Source of the DNA: Bacteroides cellulosilyticus
Lineage (GTDB): Bacteria; Bacteroidota; Bacteroidia; Bacteroidales; Bacteroidaceae
Assembly (NCBI RefSeq): GCF_020091405.1
Contig: NZ_CP081903.1
Span: forward strand, 6,572,501 to 6,636,500
Length of the DNA stretch: 64,000 nt
Direction of reading: 5' to 3'
Shown here: piece by piece, positions 53,660 through 61,810 of the stretch
Layout: the number at the start of each line of letters is the position of its first letter
Position numbering within the stretch: the first letter of the stretch is position 1
Notes under the pieces: generated by a model
What the model was told of the DNA's origin: nothing
Databases searched by the model: none
Seen by the model: the letters and a program-made list of their open reading frames with translations, nothing else
Translations under genes and position numbers: made by a program

Positions 53660-54964
53660 ATGGCATCATTCGTAATTGAAGGAGGACACAGATTATCCGG
53701 CGAGATTCATCCGCAAGGCGCAAAAAACGAGGTATTGCAGATTATCTGCGCCACGCTGCTGACAGCCGAAGAGGTGACCGTACATAACATTCCGGATATA
53801 CTGGACGTCAACAATCTCATTCAATTGATGCGTGACATGGGCGTTACGGTATCCAGAAAAGGGCTTGATACGTATTGTTTCAAAGCTGAAAAGCTAGATT
53901 TGAGTTATCTGGAAAGTGATGAATTCCTGAAGAAATGTTCCAGTCTGCGAGGTTCGGTTATGTTAATCGGCCCGATGGTGGCACGCTTCCATAAAGCGAT
54001 GATATCAAAACCGGGTGGGGACAAGATAGGACGCAGACGTCTGGATACCCACTTTATCGGTATACAGAACCTGGGTGCAGATTTCTCGTACAACGCAGAA
54101 CGCGAAGCGTATGAGATTTCAGCTTGCGAACTGAAAGGCACCTACATGTTGCTGGACGAAGCTTCGGTAACCGGAACTGCCAACATCGTGATGGCAGCTG
54201 TACTGGCCAAAGGAACAACCACGATTTATAATGCTGCCTGCGAACCGTATCTGCAACAACTTTGCAAGATGCTGAATCGTATGGGCGCCAAGATACAAGG
54301 CATTGCCTCCAATCTGTTGACCATTGAAGGAGTGGACGAACTACACGGTACCGAACATACGATACTTCCCGATATGATCGAAGTCGGCAGTTTTATCGGT
54401 ATGGCAGCCATGACGCAAAGTGAGCTCACCATCAAGAATGTTTCTTATGAAAACCTGGGCATCATCCCTGAAAGTTTCCGCCGTCTGGGCATCAAACTAG
54501 AACAACAGGGAGACGATATCTATGTTCCTGCACAGGAAACGTATCAGATAGAGTCGTTCATAGATGGTTCCATTATGACTATTGCCGATGCTCCCTGGCC
54601 GGGCCTGACGCCGGACTTGCTGAGTGTAATGCTCGTAGTTGCCACTCAGGCAAAAGGCAGCGTGCTTATCCATCAGAAGATGTTCGAAAGTCGCCTGTTC
54701 TTCGTGGATAAACTAATAGATATGGGAGCACAGATTATTCTTTGCGATCCTCACCGTGCCGTCGTCATTGGCCATAACCATGCCATGCGTCTGCGAGGCG
54801 GGAATATGACTTCACCTGATATTCGTGCCGGTATTGCATTGCTGATTGCCGCCATGAGTGCGGAAGGAAGCAGTCGTATCCACAACATTGAACAAATAGA
54901 CCGAGGGTATCAGGATATTGAAAGACGCCTGAATGCTATCGGAGCAAGAATTACGAGAATATGA
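53660..54964 (+). CDS. murA: UDP-N-acetylglucosamine 1-carboxyvinyltransferase with Asp in place of the active-site Cys
   Basis: The protein has 434 residues of the EPSP-synthase fold. The active loop reads KPGGDKIG with Asp121 where most MurA enzymes have Cys (PGGCxIG, Cys115 in E. coli). It transfers enolpyruvate to UDP-GlcNAc in the first step of peptidoglycan synthesis. An Asp at this place is known to make MurA insensitive to fosfomycin in other bacteria, so intrinsic resistance is expected. Other MurA segments (GPMVARF) look normal. Confidence 0.95.
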   Translation: MASFVIEGGHRLSGEIHPQGAKNEVLQIICATLLTAEEVTVHNIPDILDVNNLIQLMRDMGVTVSRKGLDTYCFKAEKLDLSYLESDEFLKKCSSLRGSVMLIGPMVARFHKAMISKPGGDKIGRRRLDTHFIGIQNLGADFSYNAEREAYEISACELKGTYMLLDEASVTGTANIVMAAVLAKGTTTIYNAACEPYLQQLCKMLNRMGAKIQGIASNLLTIEGVDELHGTEHTILPDMIEVGSFIGMAAMTQSELTIKNVSYENLGIIPESFRRLGIKLEQQGDDIYVPAQETYQIESFIDGSIMTIADAPWPGLTPDLLSVMLVVATQAKGSVLIHQKMFESRLFFVDKLIDMGAQIILCDPHRAVVIGHNHAMRLRGGNMTSPDIRAGIALLIAAMSAEGSSRIHNIEQIDRGYQDIERRLNAIGARITRI

Positions 54965-55006
54965 TATGGGATGGTAGAAGATGATTAAGAATGGTAGGAT
55001 GATAAG

Positions 55007-55543
55007 ATGATAAAAAGAGAAGATGTATATAAGATAGGAGTATTCAACAAACCGCACGGCATTCACGGTGAGTTGTCATTCACATTCACCGATGACATTT
55101 TTGACCGGGTGGAAGCTGAATACCTGATCTGCCTGTTGGATGGTATTTTCGTACCTTTCTTCCTGGAGGAATACCGTTTCCGCTCCGACTCCACTGCATT
55201 GGTAAAGCTGGAAGGAGTAGACACGGCAGAACGTGCACGGATGTTCACCAACGTGGAAGTTTATTTTCCTGCCAAACATGCCGAAGATGCCGGACCGGGA
55301 GAACTAACCTGGGATTTCTTTGTAGGTTTCCACGTAGAAGAAGTTAACCACGGAGACTTGGGAGAAGTGACAGAGGTGGATACTGCAACCATCAACACCT
55401 TGTTTGTAGTTGATCATCAGGGAGAAGAGTTACTGATTCCTGCACAAGAAGAATTCATCCTGAACATTGACCAAAAGCACAAAGTAATCACAATGGATTT
55501 ACCCGAAGGATTGCTGGCTTTGGATGAAACAGAGGAAGTGTAA
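55007..55543 (+). CDS. rimM: Ribosome maturation factor RimM
   Basis: The protein has 178 residues with an N-terminal reductase-like barrel (VGFFNKPHG-like [16 protein letters not shown]) and a PRC-barrel end ([34 protein letters not shown]). It aids 30S head assembly. The gap to murA holds short GATGATAA-like repeats and the likely translation signal. Confidence 0.94.
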   Translation: MIKREDVYKIGVFNKPHGIHGELSFTFTDDIFDRVEAEYLICLLDGIFVPFFLEEYRFRSDSTALVKLEGVDTAERARMFTNVEVYFPAKHAEDAGPGELTWDFFVGFHVEEVNHGDLGEVTEVDTATINTLFVVDHQGEELLIPAQEEFILNIDQKHKVITMDLPEGLLALDETEEV

Positions 55544-55548
55544 TATGA

Positions 55549-55580
55549 GTGATAAAGCGATAGGGCGATAAAGTGATAAA
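55549..55580 (+). repeat. Four 8-bp tandem units before the M23 gene
   Basis: GTGATAAA, GCGATAGG, GCGATAAA, GTGATAAA run from 55549 to 55580 and end 5 bp before the ATG at 55586. Like the class A arrays it is a short-period intergenic repeat, but the period is 8 and there is no inverse arm. Confidence 0.75.
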
Positions 55581-55585
55581 CGCAT

Positions 55586-56446
55586 ATGGTGAAAAAGAAA
55601 CGACATAAAGCATTCTGGAGTAATATCAAATTCAAATATAAGCTGACTATCATCAACGAGAATACACTCGAAGAAGTAGTTGGTCTCCGTGTATCCAAGC
55701 TAAACGGCATCTCGGTATTACTTTCTGTGCTGACTGTTTTATTTCTGGTTGCCTCAGTTATCATTGCTTTCACTCCGTTGCGTAACTACTTGCCGGGATA
55801 TATGAACAGTGAAATCCGTGCCCAAGTGGTAGAGAATGCTTTACGAGTAGATTCACTTCAACAGTTGGTAGATCGCCAGAATTTGTATATCATGAATATA
55901 CAGGATATTTTCAGTGGGACCATACGGGTAGATACTGTGCACAATATGGACTCACTGACTACCGTACGCGAAGACTCGTTGATGGAACGCACACAGCGGG
56001 AAGCGGAGTTCCGGAAACAATATGAAGAAACAGAAAAGTATAATCTGACAAGCATTACAGCCCGCCCGGACATAGAAGGATTGATATTTTATCGTCCCAC
56101 GCGAGGGATGATTACAGAAAAATTTGATGCTGACAGAAAACATTACGGTACGGATATCGCCGCCAATCCCGGAGAGAGCGTACTTGCTACGCTGGATGGT
56201 ACAGTTATCTTGAGTACTTATACGGCCGAAACAGGGTATGTGATAGAAGTACAACATAATCAAGACTTTATATCCGTATATAAGCATTGCAGTTCCTTAT
56301 TGAAACGTGAAGGAGACACTGTACAGGCCGGAGAGGCTATTGCTTTGGTAGGAAACAGCGGACAACTGACAACCGGTCCTCACCTGCACTTTGAGTTATG
56401 GCACAAAGGACGGGCGGTGAATCCGGAACAATATATTGTATTTTAA
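55586..56446 (+). CDS. M23-family peptidoglycan endopeptidase-like protein
   Basis: The protein has 286 residues. One membrane helix (about 37-60) is followed by a coiled region and a C-terminal LytM domain. Metal-binding motifs are HYGTDIAA (His and Asp) and HLHFELW near the end (HxH). It cuts peptide cross-links or activates other enzymes at the cell wall. It lies between rimM and dxr in the envelope operon. Confidence 0.92.
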   Translation: MVKKKRHKAFWSNIKFKYKLTIINENTLEEVVGLRVSKLNGISVLLSVLTVLFLVASVIIAFTPLRNYLPGYMNSEIRAQVVENALRVDSLQQLVDRQNLYIMNIQDIFSGTIRVDTVHNMDSLTTVREDSLMERTQREAEFRKQYEETEKYNLTSITARPDIEGLIFYRPTRGMITEKFDADRKHYGTDIAANPGESVLATLDGTVILSTYTAETGYVIEVQHNQDFISVYKHCSSLLKREGDTVQAGEAIALVGNSGQLTTGPHLHFELWHKGRAVNPEQYIVF

Positions 56447-56457
56447 GTGATAGATAA

Positions 56458-57609
56458 ATGAAAAAACAAATTGCTATACTCGGTTCTACCGGCTCCATAG
56501 GTACGCAGGCATTACAGGTGATTGAAGAACAATCCGACCAGTACGAAGCGTATGTGCTGACCGCCAACAACCGTGTAGAAGAACTCATTGCTCAGGCTCG
56601 GAAATTCAAGCCTGAAGCGGTAGTTATAGCCAACGAAACGAAATATGCCCAACTGAAAGAAGCCCTCGCCGACCTGCCTATCAAAGTATATGCAGGAACG
56701 GATGCTATCTGCCAGATTGTGGAAGACTCGGAAATTGACATCGTACTGACCGCGATGGTAGGTTATGCCGGACTGAAACCAACCATGAATGCTATTCGTG
56801 CCCGTAAGCCTATCGCTCTTGCCAACAAGGAGACGCTTGTTGTGGCAGGTGAGCTGATTAACGATATGGCACGCCTATCCGGTACACCTATATTACCGGT
56901 AGATTCCGAACATTCAGCCGTTTTCCAATGTTTAGCGGGGGAACTCGGCAATCCGATAGAGAAGGTGATCCTTACGGCATCCGGTGGTCCGTTCCGCAAT
57001 TGCACAATGGAGCAACTGGCTACGGTAACCAAAGCCCAAGCCTTGAAACATCCTAATTGGGATATGGGAGCGAAGATCACGATTGATTCCGCTTCAATGA
57101 TGAACAAAGGGTTCGAGGTGATAGAAGCAAAATGGTTATTCGGTGTACGTCCGGATCAGATTGAAGTGGTAGTACATCCGCAATCTATTATACATTCGAT
57201 GGTGCAGTTTGAAGACGGTGCAGTAAAGGCACAATTGGGTATGCCGGATATGCGTCTGCCTATTCAGTATGCATTCTCTTATCCGCAACGCTTGAAGGCT
57301 TCATTTCCCCGGTTAGATTTCAAGATGTGCACAAACCTGACATTCGAACAACCGGATACCACCCGTTTCCGTAATCTGGCTTTGGCTTACGAAGCTTTGC
57401 ATAAAGGCGGAAATATGCCTTGTATCGTAAATGCAGCCAATGAAGTGGTAGTTGCCGCTTTCCTGCGGGATGAGATTTCATTCCTCGGCATGAGTGACGT
57501 GATAGAGAGAGCAATGTCTATCGTATCATTTGTGGCAAAACCGGAATATGAAGACTATGTAGCTACGGATGCGATGACACGCCGTATTGCACAAGAGTTG
57601 ATAAAATAA
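56458..57609 (+). CDS. dxr: 1-deoxy-D-xylulose 5-phosphate reductoisomerase
   Basis: The protein has 383 residues. GSTGSIGTQAL is the NADPH-binding turn. ANKETLVVAG and LPVDSEHSAVFQ (metal-binding) and SASMMNKG are family motifs. It makes MEP in the non-mevalonate isoprenoid pathway. It starts 11 bp after the M23 gene. A REP-like palindrome separates it from rseP. Confidence 0.96.
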   Translation: MKKQIAILGSTGSIGTQALQVIEEQSDQYEAYVLTANNRVEELIAQARKFKPEAVVIANETKYAQLKEALADLPIKVYAGTDAICQIVEDSEIDIVLTAMVGYAGLKPTMNAIRARKPIALANKETLVVAGELINDMARLSGTPILPVDSEHSAVFQCLAGELGNPIEKVILTASGGPFRNCTMEQLATVTKAQALKHPNWDMGAKITIDSASMMNKGFEVIEAKWLFGVRPDQIEVVVHPQSIIHSMVQFEDGAVKAQLGMPDMRLPIQYAFSYPQRLKASFPRLDFKMCTNLTFEQPDTTRFRNLALAYEALHKGGNMPCIVNAANEVVVAAFLRDEISFLGMSDVIERAMSIVSFVAKPEYEDYVATDAMTRRIAQELIK

Positions 57610-57640
57610 ATCGTACAGGTATAAATAGAGTATCTCAATT

Positions 57641-57703
57641 CCCCTCTTCCTCGGAGGAGGGGTGCCCGAAGGGCGGGGTACTCCTCCTCCCGGGAAGAGG
57701 AGG
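57641..57703 (+). repeat. REP-like GC-rich palindromic element between dxr and rseP
   Basis: CCTCTTCC at 57643-57650 pairs with GGAAGAGG at 57693-57700, and GGAGGAG with CTCCTCC inside. The core GTGCCCGAAGGGCGGGGTA makes its own GCCC-GAA-GGGC hairpin. This looks like an extragenic palindromic repeat of a kind that recurs in Bacteroidota intergenic DNA. Confidence 0.7.
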
Positions 57704-57750
57704 ATAAGAATAGTAAATAGTAGTTAATAGTAAAATAGAAAAATTATTAG

Positions 57751-59085
57751 ATGGAAACATTTTTGATTCGTGCCCTGCAACTCATTATGAGCCTTTCGTT
57801 GCTCGTTATCGTTCATGAGGGAGGGCACTTCCTCTTCGCCCGTCTTTTCAAGACACGGGTAGAAAAGTTTTGTTTGTTCTTCGACCCTTGGTTTACCCTG
57901 TTCAAGTTCAAGCCGAAAAATAGTGATACGGAATATGGTATTGGTTGGCTGCCGTTAGGTGGTTATGTAAAGATAGCAGGTATGATAGATGAGTCTATGG
58001 ATACCGAACAGATGCAACAGCCAATGCAACCGTGGGAGTTCCGGGCCAAACCGGCATGGCAACGGTTGTTAATCATGATAGGTGGTGTATTGTTCAATTT
58101 CATATTGGCATTATTCATCTATTCTATGATACTTTTTACTTGGGGAGATGAATACGTACCGGTACAAAAAGCTCCGTTGGGTATGGAATTCAACGAAACG
58201 GCAAAAGCTATCGGTTTCCGTGACGGTGACGTACTGATATCTGCTGATGGTGTACCCTTTGAACGTTACGGTGGTGATATGCTGACAAGCGTTGTCGATG
58301 CCCGCCAAGTAACAGTACGCCGTGATGGGCAAGAGGTATCCGTTTATATTCCTGAGAATTTTATGGAGCGTCTGCTGGCAGACAGTGTACGTTTTGCCTC
58401 ATTCCGCTATCCATATGTTATTGATAGTATTTGTGCCAACCGTCCTGCTGCCCTTGCCGGCCTGCAAGCGGGTGACAGTATTATGCAATTGGACGGAAAG
58501 AACATTGCTTATTTCGATTTCAAAGAAGAGATGTTACGCCGTCAGAAAGCGGATTCGGCTTCTCATAATATCACATTGACTTATGCACGTGCCGGAGTAA
58601 TAGATACTATAACTTTTGCTACAGATTCAATCTATGAGATAGGTGTAGTAGCACGTACGGCAACCAATCAGTTACTGCCGGTTGTAAAGAAAGAATATAG
58701 TTTTCTAGCCTCTTTCCCCGCTGGTGCAGCATTGGGAGTACAAACTCTGAAAGGCTATGTAGGACAGATGAAATATCTCTTCTCTAAAGAGGGCGCCAAG
58801 CAATTGGGTGGCTTCGGAACTATCGGAAGCATCTTCCCTGCTACATGGGATTGGCATCAGTTCTGGTACATGACAGCATTCCTTTCTATTATCCTCGCCT
58901 TCATGAATATTTTGCCTATTCCGGCACTGGATGGCGGACATGTACTATTCCTTATTTATGAGATTGTGGCTCGTCGCAAACCAAGTGATAAATTTATGGA
59001 GCGTGCGCAAATGGTGGGTATGTTCCTGCTATTCGGATTGCTGCTTTGGGCAAACTTTAATGATATTCTACGGTTCCTGTTCTAG
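57751..59085 (+). CDS. rseP: RseP-type site-2 intramembrane metalloprotease
   Basis: The protein has 444 residues. The zinc motif HEGGH is at 22-26 (His22, Glu23, His26) in the first helix. PDZ-like domains lie in the middle (about 130-290), and ILPIPALDGGH near 387-397 carries the third ligand Asp394. It cleaves anti-sigma factors or remnant signal peptides in the membrane. It ends the operon; its TAG is part of a perfect 28-bp stem. Confidence 0.95.
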   Translation: METFLIRALQLIMSLSLLVIVHEGGHFLFARLFKTRVEKFCLFFDPWFTLFKFKPKNSDTEYGIGWLPLGGYVKIAGMIDESMDTEQMQQPMQPWEFRAKPAWQRLLIMIGGVLFNFILALFIYSMILFTWGDEYVPVQKAPLGMEFNETAKAIGFRDGDVLISADGVPFERYGGDMLTSVVDARQVTVRRDGQEVSVYIPENFMERLLADSVRFASFRYPYVIDSICANRPAALAGLQAGDSIMQLDGKNIAYFDFKEEMLRRQKADSASHNITLTYARAGVIDTITFATDSIYEIGVVARTATNQLLPVVKKEYSFLASFPAGAALGVQTLKGYVGQMKYLFSKEGAKQLGGFGTIGSIFPATWDWHQFWYMTAFLSIILAFMNILPIPALDGGHVLFLIYEIVARRKPSDKFMERAQMVGMFLLFGLLLWANFNDILRFLF

Positions 59086-59144
59086 TAATACAATACAAAA
59101 GAAGCTGAATCATTACTGATTCAGCTTCTTTTGTATTGTATTAC
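59085..59144. terminator. Perfect 28-bp hairpin after rseP
   Basis: 59085-59112 pairs without mismatch to 59117-59144 around TTAC. It starts inside the rseP stop codon and is flanked by A and T tracts, so it should stop transcripts from both sides. Confidence 0.9.
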
Positions 59145-59166
59145 CACATAACGACAGATGAGAATA

Positions 59167-59817
59167 CTATTCTTTCACCAACATCCGATAAGTAGTATCC
59201 GTTAGGCAGTACAGTACGTCAAAAGCAACGTCACGAGGCAACTTAACCTTCATCTTCATACGTCCAAATCCGTCCACAAGGTGTTCCTGTATAAGTGGCT
59301 GCATCATCAATGCATCATACAGTGGACGAGAATTTTCATGATTATCAGGGAAGTCAATCTCAAGCTCCCACTTATAGGTACCTTCTTCATTCGGCAAAAG
59401 ATAATAAATATTTGAGATACTATGCGTGAACTGTCTATCCGGCTCTAATGAATAGCTGAATCCCCCTTCTTCATCGAAATTAACGCCTATTCCAGAAAAA
59501 GAGTCATCCTCCATAAACCCATCCATCTTCTCAAAGAGTACAGTGGGACAAGTACAACGATAATCACTAATGTTATCCTTACCATTCTCATCCTCATAAT
59601 GGTATTCATGCTCGAAGCGTTTCATTTTCTTCAGGTAGAACCGCTTCATAGCCCGATAATTATCTTCTAAATAACGCTTGTTGATACTATATATCAACTC
59701 GTCCAGTTCATCTGAAATTTCTTCCAAAACCTTACATCTTTTTCCGGCAACAGTGCTTTTCAGCAATGCTTCAAGATCGGAAGAGAGAGCAAGGATTTTG
59801 TCTTGCAGCTTTGACAT
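59167..59817 (-). CDS. Hypothetical cytoplasmic protein
   Basis: The protein has 216 residues. The N-terminal helices (about 1-70, SKLQDKILALSSDLEALLKS) are followed by a beta-rich part with acidic patches (EDENGKDN, MEDDSFSG) and a C-terminal strand-helix pair (FGRMKMKVKLPRDVAFDVLYCL). There is no signal peptide, membrane span or known motif. It is transcribed toward the rseP hairpin. Function was not recognised. Confidence 0.7.
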   Translation of the reverse strand: MSKLQDKILALSSDLEALLKSTVAGKRCKVLEEISDELDELIYSINKRYLEDNYRAMKRFYLKKMKRFEHEYHYEDENGKDNISDYRCTCPTVLFEKMDGFMEDDSFSGIGVNFDEEGGFSYSLEPDRQFTHSISNIYYLLPNEEGTYKWELEIDFPDNHENSRPLYDALMMQPLIQEHLVDGFGRMKMKVKLPRDVAFDVLYCLTDTTYRMLVKE

Positions 59818-59866
59818 GTGAGTCTTAAAATTATGATAATTATGATATCAGATATAAGAAGAAAAA

Positions 59867-59888
59867 GACCGGAGAGTATTCCCCAGTC
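59867..59888 (-). terminator. Terminator of ddh
   Basis: On the minus strand GACTGGGGA pairs with TCTCCGGTC (G-U pairs included) 8 bp after the stop, followed by TTTTTC. Confidence 0.75.
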
Positions 59889-59896
59889 TCATTTTC

Positions 59897-60796
59897 TTAC
59901 ACTAAGTGTCCGATCCACTCTTCACGATCTCCCGGCAAAAGATCAATAACCGGAACCTCTACCATAGTGTAACAACCAGGTTGTTGACGCATGGAAGCGC
60001 GAGCTACACAAACCAATACCTGAGCAGTTAGTGCAGGATTATTAATGCGCATATTGAACTCAAACAATTGATTCTGAGTTTTACCGGAAACACCTTTACG
60101 AGTGAGGTTTACACCATGTCCCATGTCAAGCAAAGCATCTACGCTGGGAACTAATTTCACATGTGTCTCGTCATTCACAAAGTATGGATCTGCTTTGATG
60201 GCAGCAGACACTTTATCAAACTCATAACCGTCTTTCAATTCGATATAAACCATGCGACGGTGAATACCTGTTCCGGTAGGAATAGTCATGGAAAGAGCAG
60301 CCTTTACACCATCAATAGCTTTTACAGCTACTGTATGTCCCATACTCATTCCCGGACCAAAGTTTGTATAAGTAATTCCTTTCGGAGCAATAGCTTCCAA
60401 CAGGGTACGTACGATAGAGTCGCTTCCCGGGTCCCAACCTGCAGAAATAATAGAAACTGCTTTATGTTCTTTTGCAGAAGCAGACAGCGTGCGACGCAAA
60501 TCGACAATACCGGTATGGATATCGAAGCTGTCAACCGTATTGATGCCAAGTGCAAGGATTTCTTTAGCATAATTCTCTACACTGCGGGTTGGCGTGCAAA
60601 GAATTGCAACATCAACACCTTCCAATTCCTTGATATTCTTTACAACAGGGTATTCACTCAGTTCTGCGGGACGGTTTTCAGCTCCAGTGCGGCGTACTAC
60701 GCCGGCAATTTCAAAGTCGGGAGCCGCTTGCAACGCTTCGAGCACGTATTGCCCGATATTGCCATAGCCAACAATGGCTGCTCTTACTTTTTTCAT
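59897..60796 (-). CDS. ddh: meso-Diaminopimelate dehydrogenase
   Basis: The protein has 299 residues. VGYGNIGQYV is the NADPH turn. SAGWDPGSDSIVRTL and NFGPGMSMGHTVAVKAIDGV are family signatures for the substrate pocket. It makes meso-diaminopimelate in one step from tetrahydrodipicolinate, the short lysine route. It has a TACTTTTG box at 60839-60846 and its own terminator. Confidence 0.95.
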   Translation of the reverse strand: MKKVRAAIVGYGNIGQYVLEALQAAPDFEIAGVVRRTGAENRPAELSEYPVVKNIKELEGVDVAILCTPTRSVENYAKEILALGINTVDSFDIHTGIVDLRRTLSASAKEHKAVSIISAGWDPGSDSIVRTLLEAIAPKGITYTNFGPGMSMGHTVAVKAIDGVKAALSMTIPTGTGIHRRMVYIELKDGYEFDKVSAAIKADPYFVNDETHVKLVPSVDALLDMGHGVNLTRKGVSGKTQNQLFEFNMRINNPALTAQVLVCVARASMRQQPGCYTMVEVPVIDLLPGDREEWIGHLV

Positions 60797-60838
60797 TCTT
60801 TTATTGAATTTATTTATCAGTTTTCTATTTTATCGGCA

Positions 60839-60846
60839 CAAAAGTA
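60839..60846 (-). promoter_or_regulatory. -7 promoter box of ddh
   Basis: The minus strand reads TACTTTTG about 43 bp before the ATG at 60796. Confidence 0.6.
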
Positions 60847-61047
60847 ATCATTTTCATTCAATTTAACCACAAAACGATTCAGTGTTCCACAGAGTTTTTT
60901 CTTTATTAAGACTTCTTTCAAACTTATGTACCTTCAATAACTTACCACTCTAAAACAATTTCCAAAGGAAAAAGTTCCCTGAAACTCTTCTGAGTCTGTA
61001 ATGAAGAAACACAATATTCTTCGCGCGCATGCGTTATAGTAAGTATT

Positions 61048-61653
61048 ATGATAGAATACATTAGAGGCGGACTTGCCGAGCTCAGCCCGGCAACCGCAGT
61101 TATCGACTGTAACGGATTGGGATATGCCGTTAATATTTCATTAAATACGTATGCTGCCATCCAAAGCAAAAAAGAGTGTAAACTGTATATCTACGAGGCT
61201 ATACGTGAGGATGCATACATCCTTTACGGCTTTGCAGATAAACAAGAGCGTGAATTATTCTTGTTACTGATTTCCGTTTCGGGCATTGGCGGCAATACTG
61301 CACGAATGATACTTTCAGCACTTTCACCGGCAGAACTGGTGAATGTTATCAGTACTGAAAATGCCAATTTACTGAAGACAGTGAAAGGTATCGGACTAAA
61401 AACAGCTCAACGGGTGATTGTAGATTTGAAAGATAAAATCAAGACAGGTGCCGCAACCTCAGGAAGTTCGATAGGAAGTCTTGGCGGAATGCTATCTGCT
61501 GCTAATGCACAGGTGCAGGAAGAAGCTATTGCAGCATTAACAATGTTGGGATTTGCACAGGCACCATCACAAAAGGTAGTTTTGGCAATATTGAAAGAAG
61601 AGCCGGATGCACCGGTGGAACAGGTTATTAAGTTGGCGCTGAAAAGACTTTAA
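61048..61653 (+). CDS. ruvA: Holliday junction branch migration protein RuvA
   Basis: The protein has 201 residues. An OB-fold start ([12 protein letters not shown]), helix-hairpin-helix motifs ([16 protein letters not shown] and [17 protein letters not shown]) and a C-terminal RuvB-binding domain are present. It binds four-way junctions and loads RuvB. It precedes sprA, an order kept in many Bacteroidota. A small hairpin overlaps its stop (61651-61675). Confidence 0.96.
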   Translation: MIEYIRGGLAELSPATAVIDCNGLGYAVNISLNTYAAIQSKKECKLYIYEAIREDAYILYGFADKQERELFLLLISVSGIGGNTARMILSALSPAELVNVISTENANLLKTVKGIGLKTAQRVIVDLKDKIKTGAATSGSSIGSLGGMLSAANAQVQEEAIAALTMLGFAQAPSQKVVLAILKEEPDAPVEQVIKLALKRL

Positions 61654-61676
61654 TTTAGCACTATGCGCTAAATTAA

Positions 61677-61792
61677 GTGACAAGCGACGAGCGACGAGCG
61701 ACAAGAACTTTTCAGCGTGATAGCCGAGCGGATAATTATTCGCCCACGAGTATACTCAGTAACTTGTTACCCGTAGCTTGTAGCTCGTAACT
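61677..61792 (+). repeat. Heptamer array with inverted arm between ruvA and sprA (class A)
   Basis: Four 7-bp units (GTGACAA, GCGACGA, GCGACGA, GCGACAA) at 61677-61704 are followed by a 53-nt spacer and five inverse units at 61758-61792 (AGTAACT, TGTTACC, CGTAGCT, TGTAGCT, CGTAACT). The array fills most of the ruvA-sprA gap. Confidence 0.85.
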
Positions 61793-61810
61793 TATTCAAT
61801 TAAACACATT

